NCBI GenBank assembly: GCA_022448315.1 | Contig: JAKVCA010000025.1 | Coordinates: 1 to 64,000 of the forward strand | Source of the DNA: Pirellulaceae bacterium | GTDB lineage: Bacteria; Planctomycetota; Planctomycetia; Pirellulales; Pirellulaceae | Direction of reading: 5' to 3' | DNA length: 64,000 bases | Part shown: positions 28,384 through 37,659 of the stretch, piece after piece | How positions within the stretch are numbered: the stretch's first letter is position 1 | How the letters are laid out: each line of letters starts with the position of its first letter | Position numbers and translations under genes: made by a program | Notes under the pieces: model-generated | Told to the model about the DNA's origin: nothing | Database searches by the model: none | Seen by the model: the letters and a program-made list of their open reading frames with translations, nothing else

Positions 28384-29766
28384 ATGAGTCTTTTCCAAAG
28401 ATGTGACGGAATCACACGCCGAAATTTTGTTCGTGTTGGTGGCCTCTCTGCGCTGGGAATGGGTCTGGGCCAATTTTTCCATCGACGTCGACTCACTGCA
28501 TCCGCCCCAAGCACTCATGGGGACAAGTCCACCCAAGCGCGATCCTGTATTTTGATTTGGCTCGATGGTGGTGCGAGTCACCTGGATCTTTTCGATCCCA
28601 AACCCAACGCGCCCTCGGAAGTACGCGGTCCATTCGGATCAATCGCGACCCGTCTGACCGGGATACGAATCAGTGAGCACCTGCCTCAGACCTCGAATTT
28701 GATGGATAAAATCGCGCTTATCCGAAGTGTGACCTCGCCCTTTGGAGTTCACAACTTCGCGCTCCAGTACCTCATGACGGGTTACAAGCCGACACCTGCG
28801 TTGGAGTATCCAAGCATGGGATCCACAGTGGCTCACCTGCTACAGAATCCCGGGGTACTCCCCTCAAATATCGCGATCCCAGATTTGAGTTCACGCGACG
28901 GGGCCACCATCGGGAACGGCTTTCTCCCCAGCAGCACCAAGCATTTTTCGTTAGGCAGTGACCCGGGCAAGTCAACCTACAAAGTACGCGACCTTGACTT
29001 TTACCAAGGCCTCGATGTCTCGCGACTCGATCGACGTCGCAAGATGGTCAACGCTATGAACCGATTTGGAGATCTCAAGTCGCAAGCGGAAAGCTCGGGG
29101 GATCGTGATCTCGAACAGGCTTACCGACTCATCACTTCGGACCGCGCGAAGGCCGCATTCAATCTGGAAGAGGAACCCCAGCAGGTTCGCGAACGTTATT
29201 CCTTGGACCCACGCGCAAACCTTCAGGACTCAAATAACATTGGACAACAATGCCTGCTGGCCAGACGACTGGTCGAACGAGGTGTCCCGTTCGTGACCGT
29301 GAACAATACCGGCTGGGATAATCACTTGAATCTGGCGACTTATGCGAATCGCAACCCGGGCGACTCCAGGTCCGCTTCCCATGCCCTGATACCGGGTTTG
29401 GACAAGGCCATTGCGGCATTGATTGGGGATCTGGCAGATCGAGACATCCTCGATGAAACGCTTGTCCTGATCATGACCGACTTTGGACGCACCCCTAAAA
29501 TCAACAGCACTGGAGGTCGAGACCACTGGCCCAATTGTTTCAGCGTGGCGATGGCTGGAGGAGGTGTTCAAGGCGGGCAGGTGATTGGGTCAAGTGACGC
29601 TCTTGGTGAATTTGTAGCAGATCGTCCGATCACCCCAGGCGACCTTTCATCAACGATCTATACGCTCCTCGGACTGGATCCATCCCGGGAATTGACTACA
29701 CCTCAGGGTCGTCCCATTCGGCTGGCCCCGGAGGATTCCAAGGTGATTGAGGATTTGCTGGCATGA
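28384..29766 (+). CDS. DUF1501 protein with Tat-type signal
   Basis: A 460-aa member of DUF1501, a family structurally related to sulfatases and alkaline phosphatase but without proven activity. The N-terminus ITRRNFVRVGGLSALGMGLG is a twin-arginine-type signal. Landmarks are CILIWLDGGASHLDLFDPKP, NNTGWDNH, and DFGRTPKINSTGGRDHWPNC, with GGGVQGGQVIGSSD after it. It lies 84 bases after DUF1549/1553, and the next gene (WD40) overlaps its last four bases, so the three are probably one operon. Confidence 0.92.
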   Translation: MSLFQRCDGITRRNFVRVGGLSALGMGLGQFFHRRRLTASAPSTHGDKSTQARSCILIWLDGGASHLDLFDPKPNAPSEVRGPFGSIATRLTGIRISEHLPQTSNLMDKIALIRSVTSPFGVHNFALQYLMTGYKPTPALEYPSMGSTVAHLLQNPGVLPSNIAIPDLSSRDGATIGNGFLPSSTKHFSLGSDPGKSTYKVRDLDFYQGLDVSRLDRRRKMVNAMNRFGDLKSQAESSGDRDLEQAYRLITSDRAKAAFNLEEEPQQVRERYSLDPRANLQDSNNIGQQCLLARRLVERGVPFVTVNNTGWDNHLNLATYANRNPGDSRSASHALIPGLDKAIAALIGDLADRDILDETLVLIMTDFGRTPKINSTGGRDHWPNCFSVAMAGGGVQGGQVIGSSDALGEFVADRPITPGDLSSTIYTLLGLDPSRELTTPQGRPIRLAPEDSKVIEDLLA

Positions 29767-30740
29767 CCCATCAAAGGCTTCCTGCCTCGAGACGACTACG
29801 GATCGTCTTGCTGTCGACATGGGCGTTCGCATTGACCGCAGTGAATTCATGGGGGCAAAGTCCACCGATTACTGATCTTGCGTTCAGTCCAGAAGGTACT
29901 TCAATCGTCGCTTGTTCGCAGGATGGATTGCAGGTCTTCAGTTGGCCGGCGCTCGAGAAACAACGGTCGATTACCGTTTCATTCAGGAATTTACATTGCC
30001 TCGCTTTTTCGAACGATGGGCAACGGCTTGCGTTGGGAGGGGGGAATCCCTCTGAAAATGGAGGGGTGGAAATCTTCTCGTGGCCCCAAGGCAAGTCCCT
30101 GATGAGCTTTCTCGATCACGAAGATTCGGTCATGGAAATCGCATGGAGTGGGGATCAGAAGATCGTGACTGCGGGTCGAGATCGTCGCTTGATCAAATAT
30201 GATCTTGAAACGGAAGAGCGCGTTCAGACTTACGAGGGACACTCGCGCGGGATCAATGCGGTCAGCCTGTTGCCGCAAGGTGCGATGGTGACCGCGGGAC
30301 ATGATGCTTCCGTTCGTGTCTGGGATGACGACTCGGGGACTTTGTTGAAAACGTTAAGTCAACACACCCAACCCGTAAATGCAATCGCCGTCTGCCCGGC
30401 AGAATCGGCCCTTCCGATGGTCGCGACCGCCGCAAAAGATAGGACGGTACGTTTCTGGCAACCAACGATCGGTCGTCTGATGCGTTATGTACGCCTCGAG
30501 TCGGAGCCCTTGGACATCACCTGGCTCAATGATTCCTTTTTGGTCGCCAGTTGCGTTGACGGCCGACTGCGGTGTGTCGATTTCGAAAACGTGCAAGTTG
30601 TTGAAATCCGACCTGCGATCGAGGGTTGGGCCTACGCCATCACGGTCCATCCCGAGGATGGTTCGCTGGCAATCGCCGGCAGTCGAGGGCAGATTCGTCG
30701 CATCACTCTCACGTTGCCGACCACGCAAAGCAACGATTGA
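29763..30740 (+). CDS. Exported WD40-repeat beta-propeller
   Basis: A 325-aa protein with a signal peptide (ending NSWGQ) followed by about seven WD40-type blades. The clearest are TYEGHSRGINAVSLLPQGAM with DASVRVWDDD, and LSQHTQPVNAIAV with KDRTVRFWQ. No enzymatic domain. It starts inside the stop of the DUF1501 gene (ATGA overlap), which implies translational coupling, and WD40 proteins are a frequent third member of DUF1549/DUF1501 loci. A scaffold for the complex those proteins form is the likeliest role (inference). Confidence 0.88.
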   Translation: MTHQRLPASRRLRIVLLSTWAFALTAVNSWGQSPPITDLAFSPEGTSIVACSQDGLQVFSWPALEKQRSITVSFRNLHCLAFSNDGQRLALGGGNPSENGGVEIFSWPQGKSLMSFLDHEDSVMEIAWSGDQKIVTAGRDRRLIKYDLETEERVQTYEGHSRGINAVSLLPQGAMVTAGHDASVRVWDDDSGTLLKTLSQHTQPVNAIAVCPAESALPMVATAAKDRTVRFWQPTIGRLMRYVRLESEPLDITWLNDSFLVASCVDGRLRCVDFENVQVVEIRPAIEGWAYAITVHPEDGSLAIAGSRGQIRRITLTLPTTQSND

Positions 30741-30998
30741 ATCACTGAGGCGTTGCATGAGATTGGAATCAGTAAAGTCCCTAGTTCCCCGACTTTAGTC
30801 CAGCGGCTTCCCCCCAACCTCTGGGGTAGTCTTCTTCTTGTCCCTCGGCGGCAGCGTGGTGGGGCATGTAATGCTACCAACCACTGGCATTGATCTTGCA
30901 ACGCATGGCCATGAGCGGTAGCATCCGCGCGGCTTTCAGAAGACTCTGTCCGTGGCAAAGCTCTGTCGATTCTGTATCAAGTGAAGCACGAGGTCATC

Positions 30999-31364
30999 GT
31001 GAACAAATCGAATCTTATTCTCCTTTCCGTCGCCGTCGCCAGCATGACGCTGACCCTCGGATGTGCGCGTCAGGTCGTGCGAGGACAGGACTACGGAGTC
31101 GTCGCGATTCCCTCCAATTCCAACATGTGGCCTTTCCGCATGCGTGATAAGGCAGAAAAAATCATGCAGGAACACTTTCCAGAGGGCTACGTGATCGAGC
31201 ATGAGGAAGAGGTCGTTGTCGGGGAAACCGTTCAAGTTGACAGCGAAACGACGACCAATAGTCTGGAGACGAAGGGCCCGTTTTCCATTGAGGCTGGCAC
31301 CACACGAACTTCGGCGACCACATCGCCAGACACAGAGTGGCGTATTCACTATCGACGCCGCTAG
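30999..31364 (+). CDS. Small putative lipoprotein
   Basis: A small secreted protein of 121 aa. The frame also has an upstream GTG at 30981, but the GTG at 30999 has GAGG 5 bases before it and gives MNKSNLILLSVAVASMTLTL followed by GC, a lipobox-like signal. The mature part has a VVAIPSNSNMWPFRMRDKAE segment, a central GYVIEHEEEVVVGE and a basic C-terminus. I do not recognise a family with certainty. Such WPF-containing small lipoproteins next to no obvious partner are common in planctomycetes. It is probably monocistronic. Confidence 0.65.
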   Translation: MNKSNLILLSVAVASMTLTLGCARQVVRGQDYGVVAIPSNSNMWPFRMRDKAEKIMQEHFPEGYVIEHEEEVVVGETVQVDSETTTNSLETKGPFSIEAGTTRTSATTSPDTEWRIHYRRR

Positions 31365-31748
31365 TCAAGTTGCGAGAAAAGACTGCTCTCAGCCTCATTC
31401 CAAAGGCAACAGTCTTTCACAAATCGAACGTGCGCCCGTGAATGACATTACGCCGCGACATTACGCCGTTTGGTTCAACGAAGTGAGACCCGTATTTCCT
31501 CTCTGAAATTCTGGCATTCTGGCTATTTTTGGAACGCCAACGGGTCTAGGACTCCCTTGACCAAAACTTGATGCACCTCACCTGTGACCGGCCATCAAAG
31601 GAAATCGTTTTTTTTGCATAGCAAAATGTCCACGATCGGGCCACAATTTTGTGTTTGGCTGTGTGGTTCGGCCGCGGCGTTTGATGCCGACTTGATTTGC
31701 CCCTTTTTGGCACGAGCTCGGCTGATCACTTTTCGTCGTTAACGCTTG
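31365..31748. other. Intergenic region with a short duplication
   Basis: About 380 bases without a supported gene. It contains a tandem 12-13-base duplication (31444-31468) and an AT-rich stretch near 31606-31630 that could be part of a promoter. The open frame on the minus strand (31578-31868) has no ribosome binding site and no domain. Confidence 0.4.
31444..31468. repeat. Short tandem duplication (13-bp unit, two copies)
   Basis: GACATTACGCCGC is followed directly by GACATTACGCCGT, so 12 of 13 positions are duplicated. It lies in the intergenic region downstream of the small lipoprotein gene. Probably a replication-slippage product. Confidence 0.8.
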
Positions 31749-32042
31749 ATGCATGCCGATTCTCGGCCAAAACACGAGAAACGCTTGCGAGCCGGGATGA
31801 AGAAGGAACGTTTGAGTATCAATCGCCTCGGACAATTCACGATTGATCCCATCGTTCGCGATCGCCAAGACGAGTTAGCGGCAAGCCCCGAAGGCTTGAT
31901 TCTGGGTGGAGTTTGGACGTTTACCAGCGGCCGGGAGCCAGCGGGCCTCGAGATTGCCGAGGTTGAATTGATTCCACCCGAGATCTCGCCGGGCAATCCA
32001 GAAAAACCTGCGGCACAAACCCGAATCGAATCGCGTGACTAA
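31749..32042 (+). CDS. Hypothetical small protein
   Basis: A 97-aa frame from ATG 31749 (a second in-frame ATG is at 31797). Codon use looks like the neighbours', and the product has a plausible composition (GQFTIDPIVRDRQDEL, LILGGVWTFTSGREPAGLEI), but there is no ribosome binding site at either start and no signal peptide. It ends 12 bases before the propeller gene at 32055, so it may be its upstream partner. No family recognised; it could be a chance frame. Confidence 0.35.
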   Translation: MHADSRPKHEKRLRAGMKKERLSINRLGQFTIDPIVRDRQDELAASPEGLILGGVWTFTSGREPAGLEIAEVELIPPEISPGNPEKPAAQTRIESRD

Positions 32043-32054
32043 GGAGCTGCTACA

Positions 32055-33053
32055 GTGAACATTGATTCTTGGATCTTCTACGGGATCGTATGCCTGAGTA
32101 TGCCTTGCCTGAGTGCCAGCTTGCCGGCCACAGAGCAAGATGAGACGGTCGGAGAGAAAAAAGAAGCTCCTTCCGCGTTCAAGGCTCACCGAGGCGCGTA
32201 TTACAAGAATGGTGAAATCCACGTCAACATTTACGGTGAGCCGGAAGGTGAGCCGTTGACTTCAGGCCACCACGATTTCAAACCGTCATGGTCCAAGACG
32301 GGCGACATGCTCGTCTTCTTTCGCCGACTGAAAAATGACAAAGAGGTCACCAACTGGAAGACCGCGATTCATGTCATCAATACCGATGGCACTGGATTGC
32401 ACGCCCTGAGCGATGGCACCCATACGGACTTCAATCAGACTTGGTCACGTGACGGAACAAACACCCCCATCTGGAACCGCAAAAATCCCGGCAGGGGTAG
32501 CTTTCAGGTAATGGCCAGCAAGGTGGGGAATCGGCCCGGACAAGAGATCGCATTGACACCCGGGAGTTACCACACTTGGGCCTATTCATGCCTGATGGAT
32601 GGTCGAATTCTCGTCCAATGCAACCATCCAACCCTCGGCTGGGGCTATTACCTTTTGACCCCGAATCCCGCTGGCGAACCCAAGTTCCAACCGATTAAGT
32701 GTGCACTGAGTAAGCGAGGGGTCCTTGACCGAATCAGCGTTTCGCCTGACGAAACCCAAGTCTGCTTTGAATATCAAAAGGGCTTCAAACGCAAAACCAC
32801 AGGTCGCACACTTTACGTGGCCAAATTTGATGCGGCAAACCCCTCCATTACGGAAGCCAAGGCTTTTGCCAATCTGGAGGGCGAAAACCGCTGGTATGCG
32901 TATCCCCGGTGGACGAGAGACCAATCAGGAATCGTTTACCACGCGAGCCCCGCGCTGTTCTTATACAATCTGGAAAAGGGTAAGACGGTCAAAGTTTCGA
33001 CCACCCCCGACGCCGACTATCGCTACCCCCATTGCGAAGCCACCCCAAAATAG
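32055..33053 (+). CDS. Exported PD40/TolB-type beta-propeller
   Basis: A 332-aa secreted protein starting at GTG 32055 with AAGGAG 8 bases upstream. A signal peptide (to about residue 22) is followed by a propeller with PD40-type blades: FKPSWSKTGDMLVFFRRL, HVINTDGTGLHALSDGTHTD, DRISVSPDETQVCFEYQ and YAYPRWTRDQSGIVYHAS. No catalytic motif is visible. TolB-like propellers usually bind proteins or oligosaccharides. It is followed 53 bases later by the sulfatase-haem gene and may belong to that operon. Confidence 0.8.
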   Translation: MNIDSWIFYGIVCLSMPCLSASLPATEQDETVGEKKEAPSAFKAHRGAYYKNGEIHVNIYGEPEGEPLTSGHHDFKPSWSKTGDMLVFFRRLKNDKEVTNWKTAIHVINTDGTGLHALSDGTHTDFNQTWSRDGTNTPIWNRKNPGRGSFQVMASKVGNRPGQEIALTPGSYHTWAYSCLMDGRILVQCNHPTLGWGYYLLTPNPAGEPKFQPIKCALSKRGVLDRISVSPDETQVCFEYQKGFKRKTTGRTLYVAKFDAANPSITEAKAFANLEGENRWYAYPRWTRDQSGIVYHASPALFLYNLEKGKTVKVSTTPDADYRYPHCEATPK

Positions 33054-33106
33054 AATGGGGACGAAACAGACATTTCTCAACTTGCACCCTGACGCTCGGT
33101 TTATTG

Positions 33107-35197
33107 ATGAAACCCCCTAGAACTCGCAATTCGATCCTGAGCCTTCTGGCCCTACTTCCGGTATTATTCTGCGTGGCGACCTGCGGTTCGGCAGAGCGTC
33201 CACCTAATGTGGTCGTGCTCCTCGCAGACGACTTGGGCTGGAAAGACATCGGCTGTTACGGAGGACCGGTTCAGACGCCTGCTCTCGACAAACTGGCGAG
33301 TGAGGGCACACGGTTTACCCATTTCTACTCGGGAGCAGCCGTTTGCTCACCCTCACGAGCAGTCCTGCTCACTGGGCGAAATAACTTGAGAGCCAGCATC
33401 TACAGCTGGATCAATGATCAAGATCAACGATCGCACCTACCCGTGAACGAGACAACGCTGGCAGAAGTATTGAAATCGAACGGCTTCGATACGGCCCATT
33501 TCGGCAAATGGCACCTTGGCATGCCAACGGCTCGGCAACCCGACAAACCCACCCCGTCGGAACACGGATTTGATTACTGGTTTGCCACAGCCAACAATGC
33601 GCAGCCCAGTCATCGAAATCCGCGTAATTTTTTCAGAAACGGAAAGCCTGTCGGAGAGCTCAAGGGCTACGCCTGCGATCTGGTGGTCGAAGATGCCATC
33701 CAGTGGCTTGACTCTCGAAAGGAGACCGAGCGTCCGTTTTTTCTGAACGTCTGGTTTCATGAACCCCACGCCCCCTTGGCTGCTCCCCCGGATTTGATCG
33801 AAACCTACGGACAGACGTCCGACCCAGCTGCGATTTATTCGGCGACTATCGCGAACACCGATCAGGCAATCGATCGATTGATCAAAAAGCTTCGAGAAAT
33901 CGACGCGCCGGAAAACACACTTATCATTTACGCGTCGGACAATGGAAGTTACCGGAGTGATCGCGTCGGCGATCTGCGGGGTACCAAAGGGTCCAACTAC
34001 CAAGGAGGTGTCCGAGTTCCCGGGATTTTCTACTGGCCTGGCCACATCGCAAGAGGTGCGGTCACCGACACACCTGCCGGACTCGTCGATCTGCTCCAGA
34101 CCGTCTGCGGACTTGCGAAAATCGCCCCCCCCGAACGTCCACTTGACGGCACGGATCTCAGCCCCGTTTTGAGACAGGAATCCGCTCGTATCCAACGAAA
34201 ACAACCCTTGTTCTGGGCATTGCCTCTCGCCGGTCCTGCCTTCGCCATCCGTGAGGATCAGTACGCCATGGTGGCCCACAGGGACGGGCCAATTCCCAAA
34301 GATCAGGAGGCCCTGACCCAGATCAAACGCAGAATCGAAGAGGTTCTGCGCAGCAAAGGTATATTTGAAAAGGAGACTCGGAGCAGCACGTTTGAGAAAC
34401 AACTCTTCGAAGGTTTTTCGGATCGGGATGCCGAGAGACTGAGAGGGCAGTTCATTCGACTGAACCAATTTCACGAGTCTTGGATTCCCACCCTGAGAAA
34501 AGCGGATTTGGCAGGATTCGAGTTGTATGACCTGGAAGCCGACCCGGAACAAAAGGTGGATCTCTCTGCCCGCTTACCCTTGGTGCACGCAAGACTCAAA
34601 AAAACGCTGCAAAAACTGGTTGAAAGCGCCTATCGAGATGCCCACGACTGGTCGTCTGATCTTCCGATACCCGGTGCCGAGGCATCATCTACTCCAAAGG
34701 TTCATCGGCTGGAGACCACGTTTCGTTCCCCATTCGATGCCTTCCTTTACGTCAATCGGATCCCGACGGAACTGGAACAAGGGGAATCGCCTGCAGAACT
34801 CGCCGGCCGTATTTTGGGTCGACTTGCCAATCAGGAGGGTCGCGTGCTGGTCAAGCTTCCGCCTAAAATGGATCTTATGGGTTACGAAGGCTTCAAGTTT
34901 GTTTTGGAGGAATCCGCCGCCGAATCGATTCGAGGCTGTCTGCAATGCCACTCCCTTCCAAAACTCGGACGCGTCGACTCCACGCCACCCATCCCCTCGC
35001 TTCGCAACCGTTCGCTTTCACCCGCGGAACTCAAGCGGGCTTTGTCAACCAAGGTTCATCAAGCCACGGCCATGAGCATGACTGAACTCGACCAACTCCA
35101 TGCCTTTATGAACACACTTTCTGACCTCCCGGACAACGACTTCAGGAACAGCATCCTGAAAGCCACTGTCCTTGATCTGAATGGAGATCCTCAATGA
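33107..35197 (+). CDS. Exported sulfatase fused to a C-terminal mono-haem c-type domain
   Basis: A 696-aa fusion. The first ~450 residues are a type I sulfatase with signal peptide, VVLLADDLGWKDIGCYGG, maturation motif CSPSRAVLLTGRNN (Cys80), GKWHLGMP and ASDNGSYRSD. A long linker (about 480-600) is followed by a c-type haem motif CLQCHS at Cys611; an MSM segment 45 residues later could supply a Met ligand. The frame is open upstream to 33032, but 33107 begins the signal peptide. It overlaps the next gene by ATGA. Coupling sulfate-ester cleavage to a redox group is not an expected combination; the haem may dock the enzyme to cytochrome-like partners encoded downstream (inference). Confidence 0.88.
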   Translation: MKPPRTRNSILSLLALLPVLFCVATCGSAERPPNVVVLLADDLGWKDIGCYGGPVQTPALDKLASEGTRFTHFYSGAAVCSPSRAVLLTGRNNLRASIYSWINDQDQRSHLPVNETTLAEVLKSNGFDTAHFGKWHLGMPTARQPDKPTPSEHGFDYWFATANNAQPSHRNPRNFFRNGKPVGELKGYACDLVVEDAIQWLDSRKETERPFFLNVWFHEPHAPLAAPPDLIETYGQTSDPAAIYSATIANTDQAIDRLIKKLREIDAPENTLIIYASDNGSYRSDRVGDLRGTKGSNYQGGVRVPGIFYWPGHIARGAVTDTPAGLVDLLQTVCGLAKIAPPERPLDGTDLSPVLRQESARIQRKQPLFWALPLAGPAFAIREDQYAMVAHRDGPIPKDQEALTQIKRRIEEVLRSKGIFEKETRSSTFEKQLFEGFSDRDAERLRGQFIRLNQFHESWIPTLRKADLAGFELYDLEADPEQKVDLSARLPLVHARLKKTLQKLVESAYRDAHDWSSDLPIPGAEASSTPKVHRLETTFRSPFDAFLYVNRIPTELEQGESPAELAGRILGRLANQEGRVLVKLPPKMDLMGYEGFKFVLEESAAESIRGCLQCHSLPKLGRVDSTPPIPSLRNRSLSPAELKRALSTKVHQATAMSMTELDQLHAFMNTLSDLPDNDFRNSILKATVLDLNGDPQ

Positions 35198-37659
35198 CCC
35201 ATCCTTTCATCGTTTTTTGCTTTTGTACCGTCAGCTTGCTGCCGGTGATCGCAAGTGCGAAAGAAACCAGCGGCAGATCACTATCGGGGGCGATTGTGGA
35301 TGCCTCTGGCAAGGGGATTGCAGGCGTCATGGTATCGGCCATCGACGAGGAACAACGAAAGTGGACCTCGGTCTTCTCGGACGAGGATGGCTCGTTCGTC
35401 ATCAGGGATCTACGGTCGACGGATTACAGCATCCGAACCCGACTGATGGGCCTCGCTGATGAGTGGCTCAGCGGTGTGGAGACCGACAACCATCTCACCA
35501 TTTCAATGAGACCGGCGGTGGGTAAAGAATTGGAAGCCCAACGGCCAGCAAGCAGTGCCTTCAGCATGCTCAAGTTCGACCATCCCAGGGACAAGATGAA
35601 TTTCAAAATGTACTGTGCTTACTGCCACCAAGTTGGCACGGTCGGCTTTCGCACCCCCGAAGAACCTGTCGATTGGGAAACCATGATTCGAAGGATGGAT
35701 GGATTTGGCGGACTTTATCGACATACCCAGGACACCATCGTCCGACGCCTGATGGAAACCTACAAAGATAACGCCGTCGAAAAGTGGCCCACATTTGTCC
35801 CTCCACCTGCGCCCACGGGACTGGCCGCGGCGGCCACAATCACGATGTGGGAATTGGACGAACCATTGAAGGGATCATTCCACGATTTGGAGATCGGTCG
35901 TGATGGCCTTGTTTACGCCGTCAACATCAGCAAGCATCGCATGACCGCATTGGATCCCAACACCGGCCGACAAACTATTTACAAGTTTCCCCCGCGAACC
36001 TACGGCCCTCACTCGATCGAAACCGCAAATGACGGAAGCCTTTGGACCACCATGTGCGCCAGTGGACAGATGGTTCGATTTGATCTCGAAACCAAGAAGT
36101 TTGACACGTACAGCAGTGCAGAGGCACCCAAGAAGCGAGGCAACTACCCACACACCTTGCGTATCAATCCAGCAGATCCCGAAGGCTTGATCTGGTACAC
36201 CGATGCGGGATCCAACTCTTGTTTTTCGATCCATCCGACCTCCCATGAGGTGAAGGAATACAAGCTCCTCTCGGCTGGCCAGGCGATGGGTGCCGGACGC
36301 GGAGAATCGAAGGGCATTACCCCCTACGGTTTGGATTTCTCGCCGGTAGACGGGATGATTTGGTACTCAAAACTGAACGGCAATCGGATCGGCCGAATTG
36401 ATCCCAAGGCGGAAGATGGAGATATACGCGAGTGGAATCCACCTTTTCGCGGGCCTCGACGTTTGCACGTCGCGCCCGATGGCATGGTGTGGGTCCCAGG
36501 TTTCGGCTCAGGTGTCTTCGGTAAATTTGACCCCAACACTGAGAAATGGACGGTTTACGAACTGCCCGATGCAGAAAATCAGATCCCATACGCATTGAAT
36601 GTGGACAAAAACGGCATCGTCTGGATTTGCGGCACCGGGAACGACACCCTGAATCGTTTTGATCCTGAAACTGAAAACCTGGTCGAAATTCAGCTTCCCA
36701 CGCGTGTTTCTTACACGCGTGAAATCGAATTCGATGACGAGGGCAACGTCTGGACCAGCACTTCGGGGCCCGCACGACATATGGAACGAGGCTCCGGTGC
36801 CGTGATTAAGATTTCGTTGCCTGAAACGCTCCCTGAAACCGGTGGCCTCCGACTGGCTGCGAAAGTTTACGACAGCGACCATGACGTCGGCAATCTGGCC
36901 ACGGCCCCACCGTCCGATGCCGATTCTAAGATGGTTGCTTTATTTGCCGAAATTGGTCAGCGAGATTTGCCCGAGGCCTACATCCCACAGCGACACCAGG
37001 TTTACGTGGATGCCGTGATGGAAGGCATGCCTGAAAATCGCAGGAGTCGAGTTGGCCAAATGTGGAACCATTTTCGTCAGCTCAACCCCGATCGAAAAAA
37101 TGACGGTCAGATGTTTGTGAGAATCATGGACTACCTCGCCAACGACACAGCCGCCGGATTCTCAAGCCGTCGTTTCGTCAAGAAGTGGAAACACCACTAC
37201 TTCGGCAATGTGGCCGAGAACCTGAATCAGCGATCCATCGCCAACGGCAAAAAGATCTATGAACAGGCGACTTGCAGCCGATGCCACGCGATCGAAGGCA
37301 AGGGTGAATCCCTCGGCCCCGATCTCACGAAAGTCGCCATACGGTTCAAAGGAGGCAACTTGCTTCAACAAATCGTCAATCCATCGAAAGAAATCCACAA
37401 GGACTTTAAAACCGAAATGATCCTGGTGGATGACGGTCGACTGTTGAGGGGTGTCATCATCGAGGAAACGGAAGAGCAACTCCGACTCTTGACCAACATG
37501 TTGAAACCCGACAGTGTGGAAACCATCGCGGTCGATTCCATTGAGGATCGCAAGATCGCTGACATCTCAACCATGCCCGAAGGATTGCTGGATACCTTCA
37601 CCATGGATGAAGTCCTTGATCTTCTGGCCTACGTTCAATCGGGAGGCCTCTCGAAGTGA
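35194..37659 (+). CDS. Di-haem protein: carboxypeptidase-regulatory domain, Vgb-like propeller, haem-c tail
   Basis: An 821-aa exported protein. After the signal peptide comes a carboxypeptidase-regulatory-like beta-sandwich (LSGAIVDASGKGIAGVMVSA, residues ~30-110) and a haem-c motif CAYCHQ (Cys141). A virginiamycin-B-lyase/SMP-30-like propeller then spans about 210-560 (blades such as HSIETANDGSLWTTMCASGQ, GKFDPNTEKWTVYELPD and NGIVWICGTGNDTLNRFDPE). A helical stretch leads to a second haem domain, CSRCHAIEGKGESLGPDLT (Cys694), with the DGRLLRG and MPEGLLD tail of PVC cytochromes. GGAG lies 7 bases before the start, which overlaps the sulfatase stop. Vgb-type propellers include lactonases and lyases, but no specific activity can be assigned. 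Confidence 0.88.
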   Translation: MTHPFIVFCFCTVSLLPVIASAKETSGRSLSGAIVDASGKGIAGVMVSAIDEEQRKWTSVFSDEDGSFVIRDLRSTDYSIRTRLMGLADEWLSGVETDNHLTISMRPAVGKELEAQRPASSAFSMLKFDHPRDKMNFKMYCAYCHQVGTVGFRTPEEPVDWETMIRRMDGFGGLYRHTQDTIVRRLMETYKDNAVEKWPTFVPPPAPTGLAAAATITMWELDEPLKGSFHDLEIGRDGLVYAVNISKHRMTALDPNTGRQTIYKFPPRTYGPHSIETANDGSLWTTMCASGQMVRFDLETKKFDTYSSAEAPKKRGNYPHTLRINPADPEGLIWYTDAGSNSCFSIHPTSHEVKEYKLLSAGQAMGAGRGESKGITPYGLDFSPVDGMIWYSKLNGNRIGRIDPKAEDGDIREWNPPFRGPRRLHVAPDGMVWVPGFGSGVFGKFDPNTEKWTVYELPDAENQIPYALNVDKNGIVWICGTGNDTLNRFDPETENLVEIQLPTRVSYTREIEFDDEGNVWTSTSGPARHMERGSGAVIKISLPETLPETGGLRLAAKVYDSDHDVGNLATAPPSDADSKMVALFAEIGQRDLPEAYIPQRHQVYVDAVMEGMPENRRSRVGQMWNHFRQLNPDRKNDGQMFVRIMDYLANDTAAGFSSRRFVKKWKHHYFGNVAENLNQRSIANGKKIYEQATCSRCHAIEGKGESLGPDLTKVAIRFKGGNLLQQIVNPSKEIHKDFKTEMILVDDGRLLRGVIIEETEEQLRLLTNMLKPDSVETIAVDSIEDRKIADISTMPEGLLDTFTMDEVLDLLAYVQSGGLSK

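Noticed and set aside
33437-34552. Minus-strand 371-aa frame
   Set aside because: Antisense to the sulfatase-haem gene, which has clear motifs on the plus strand.
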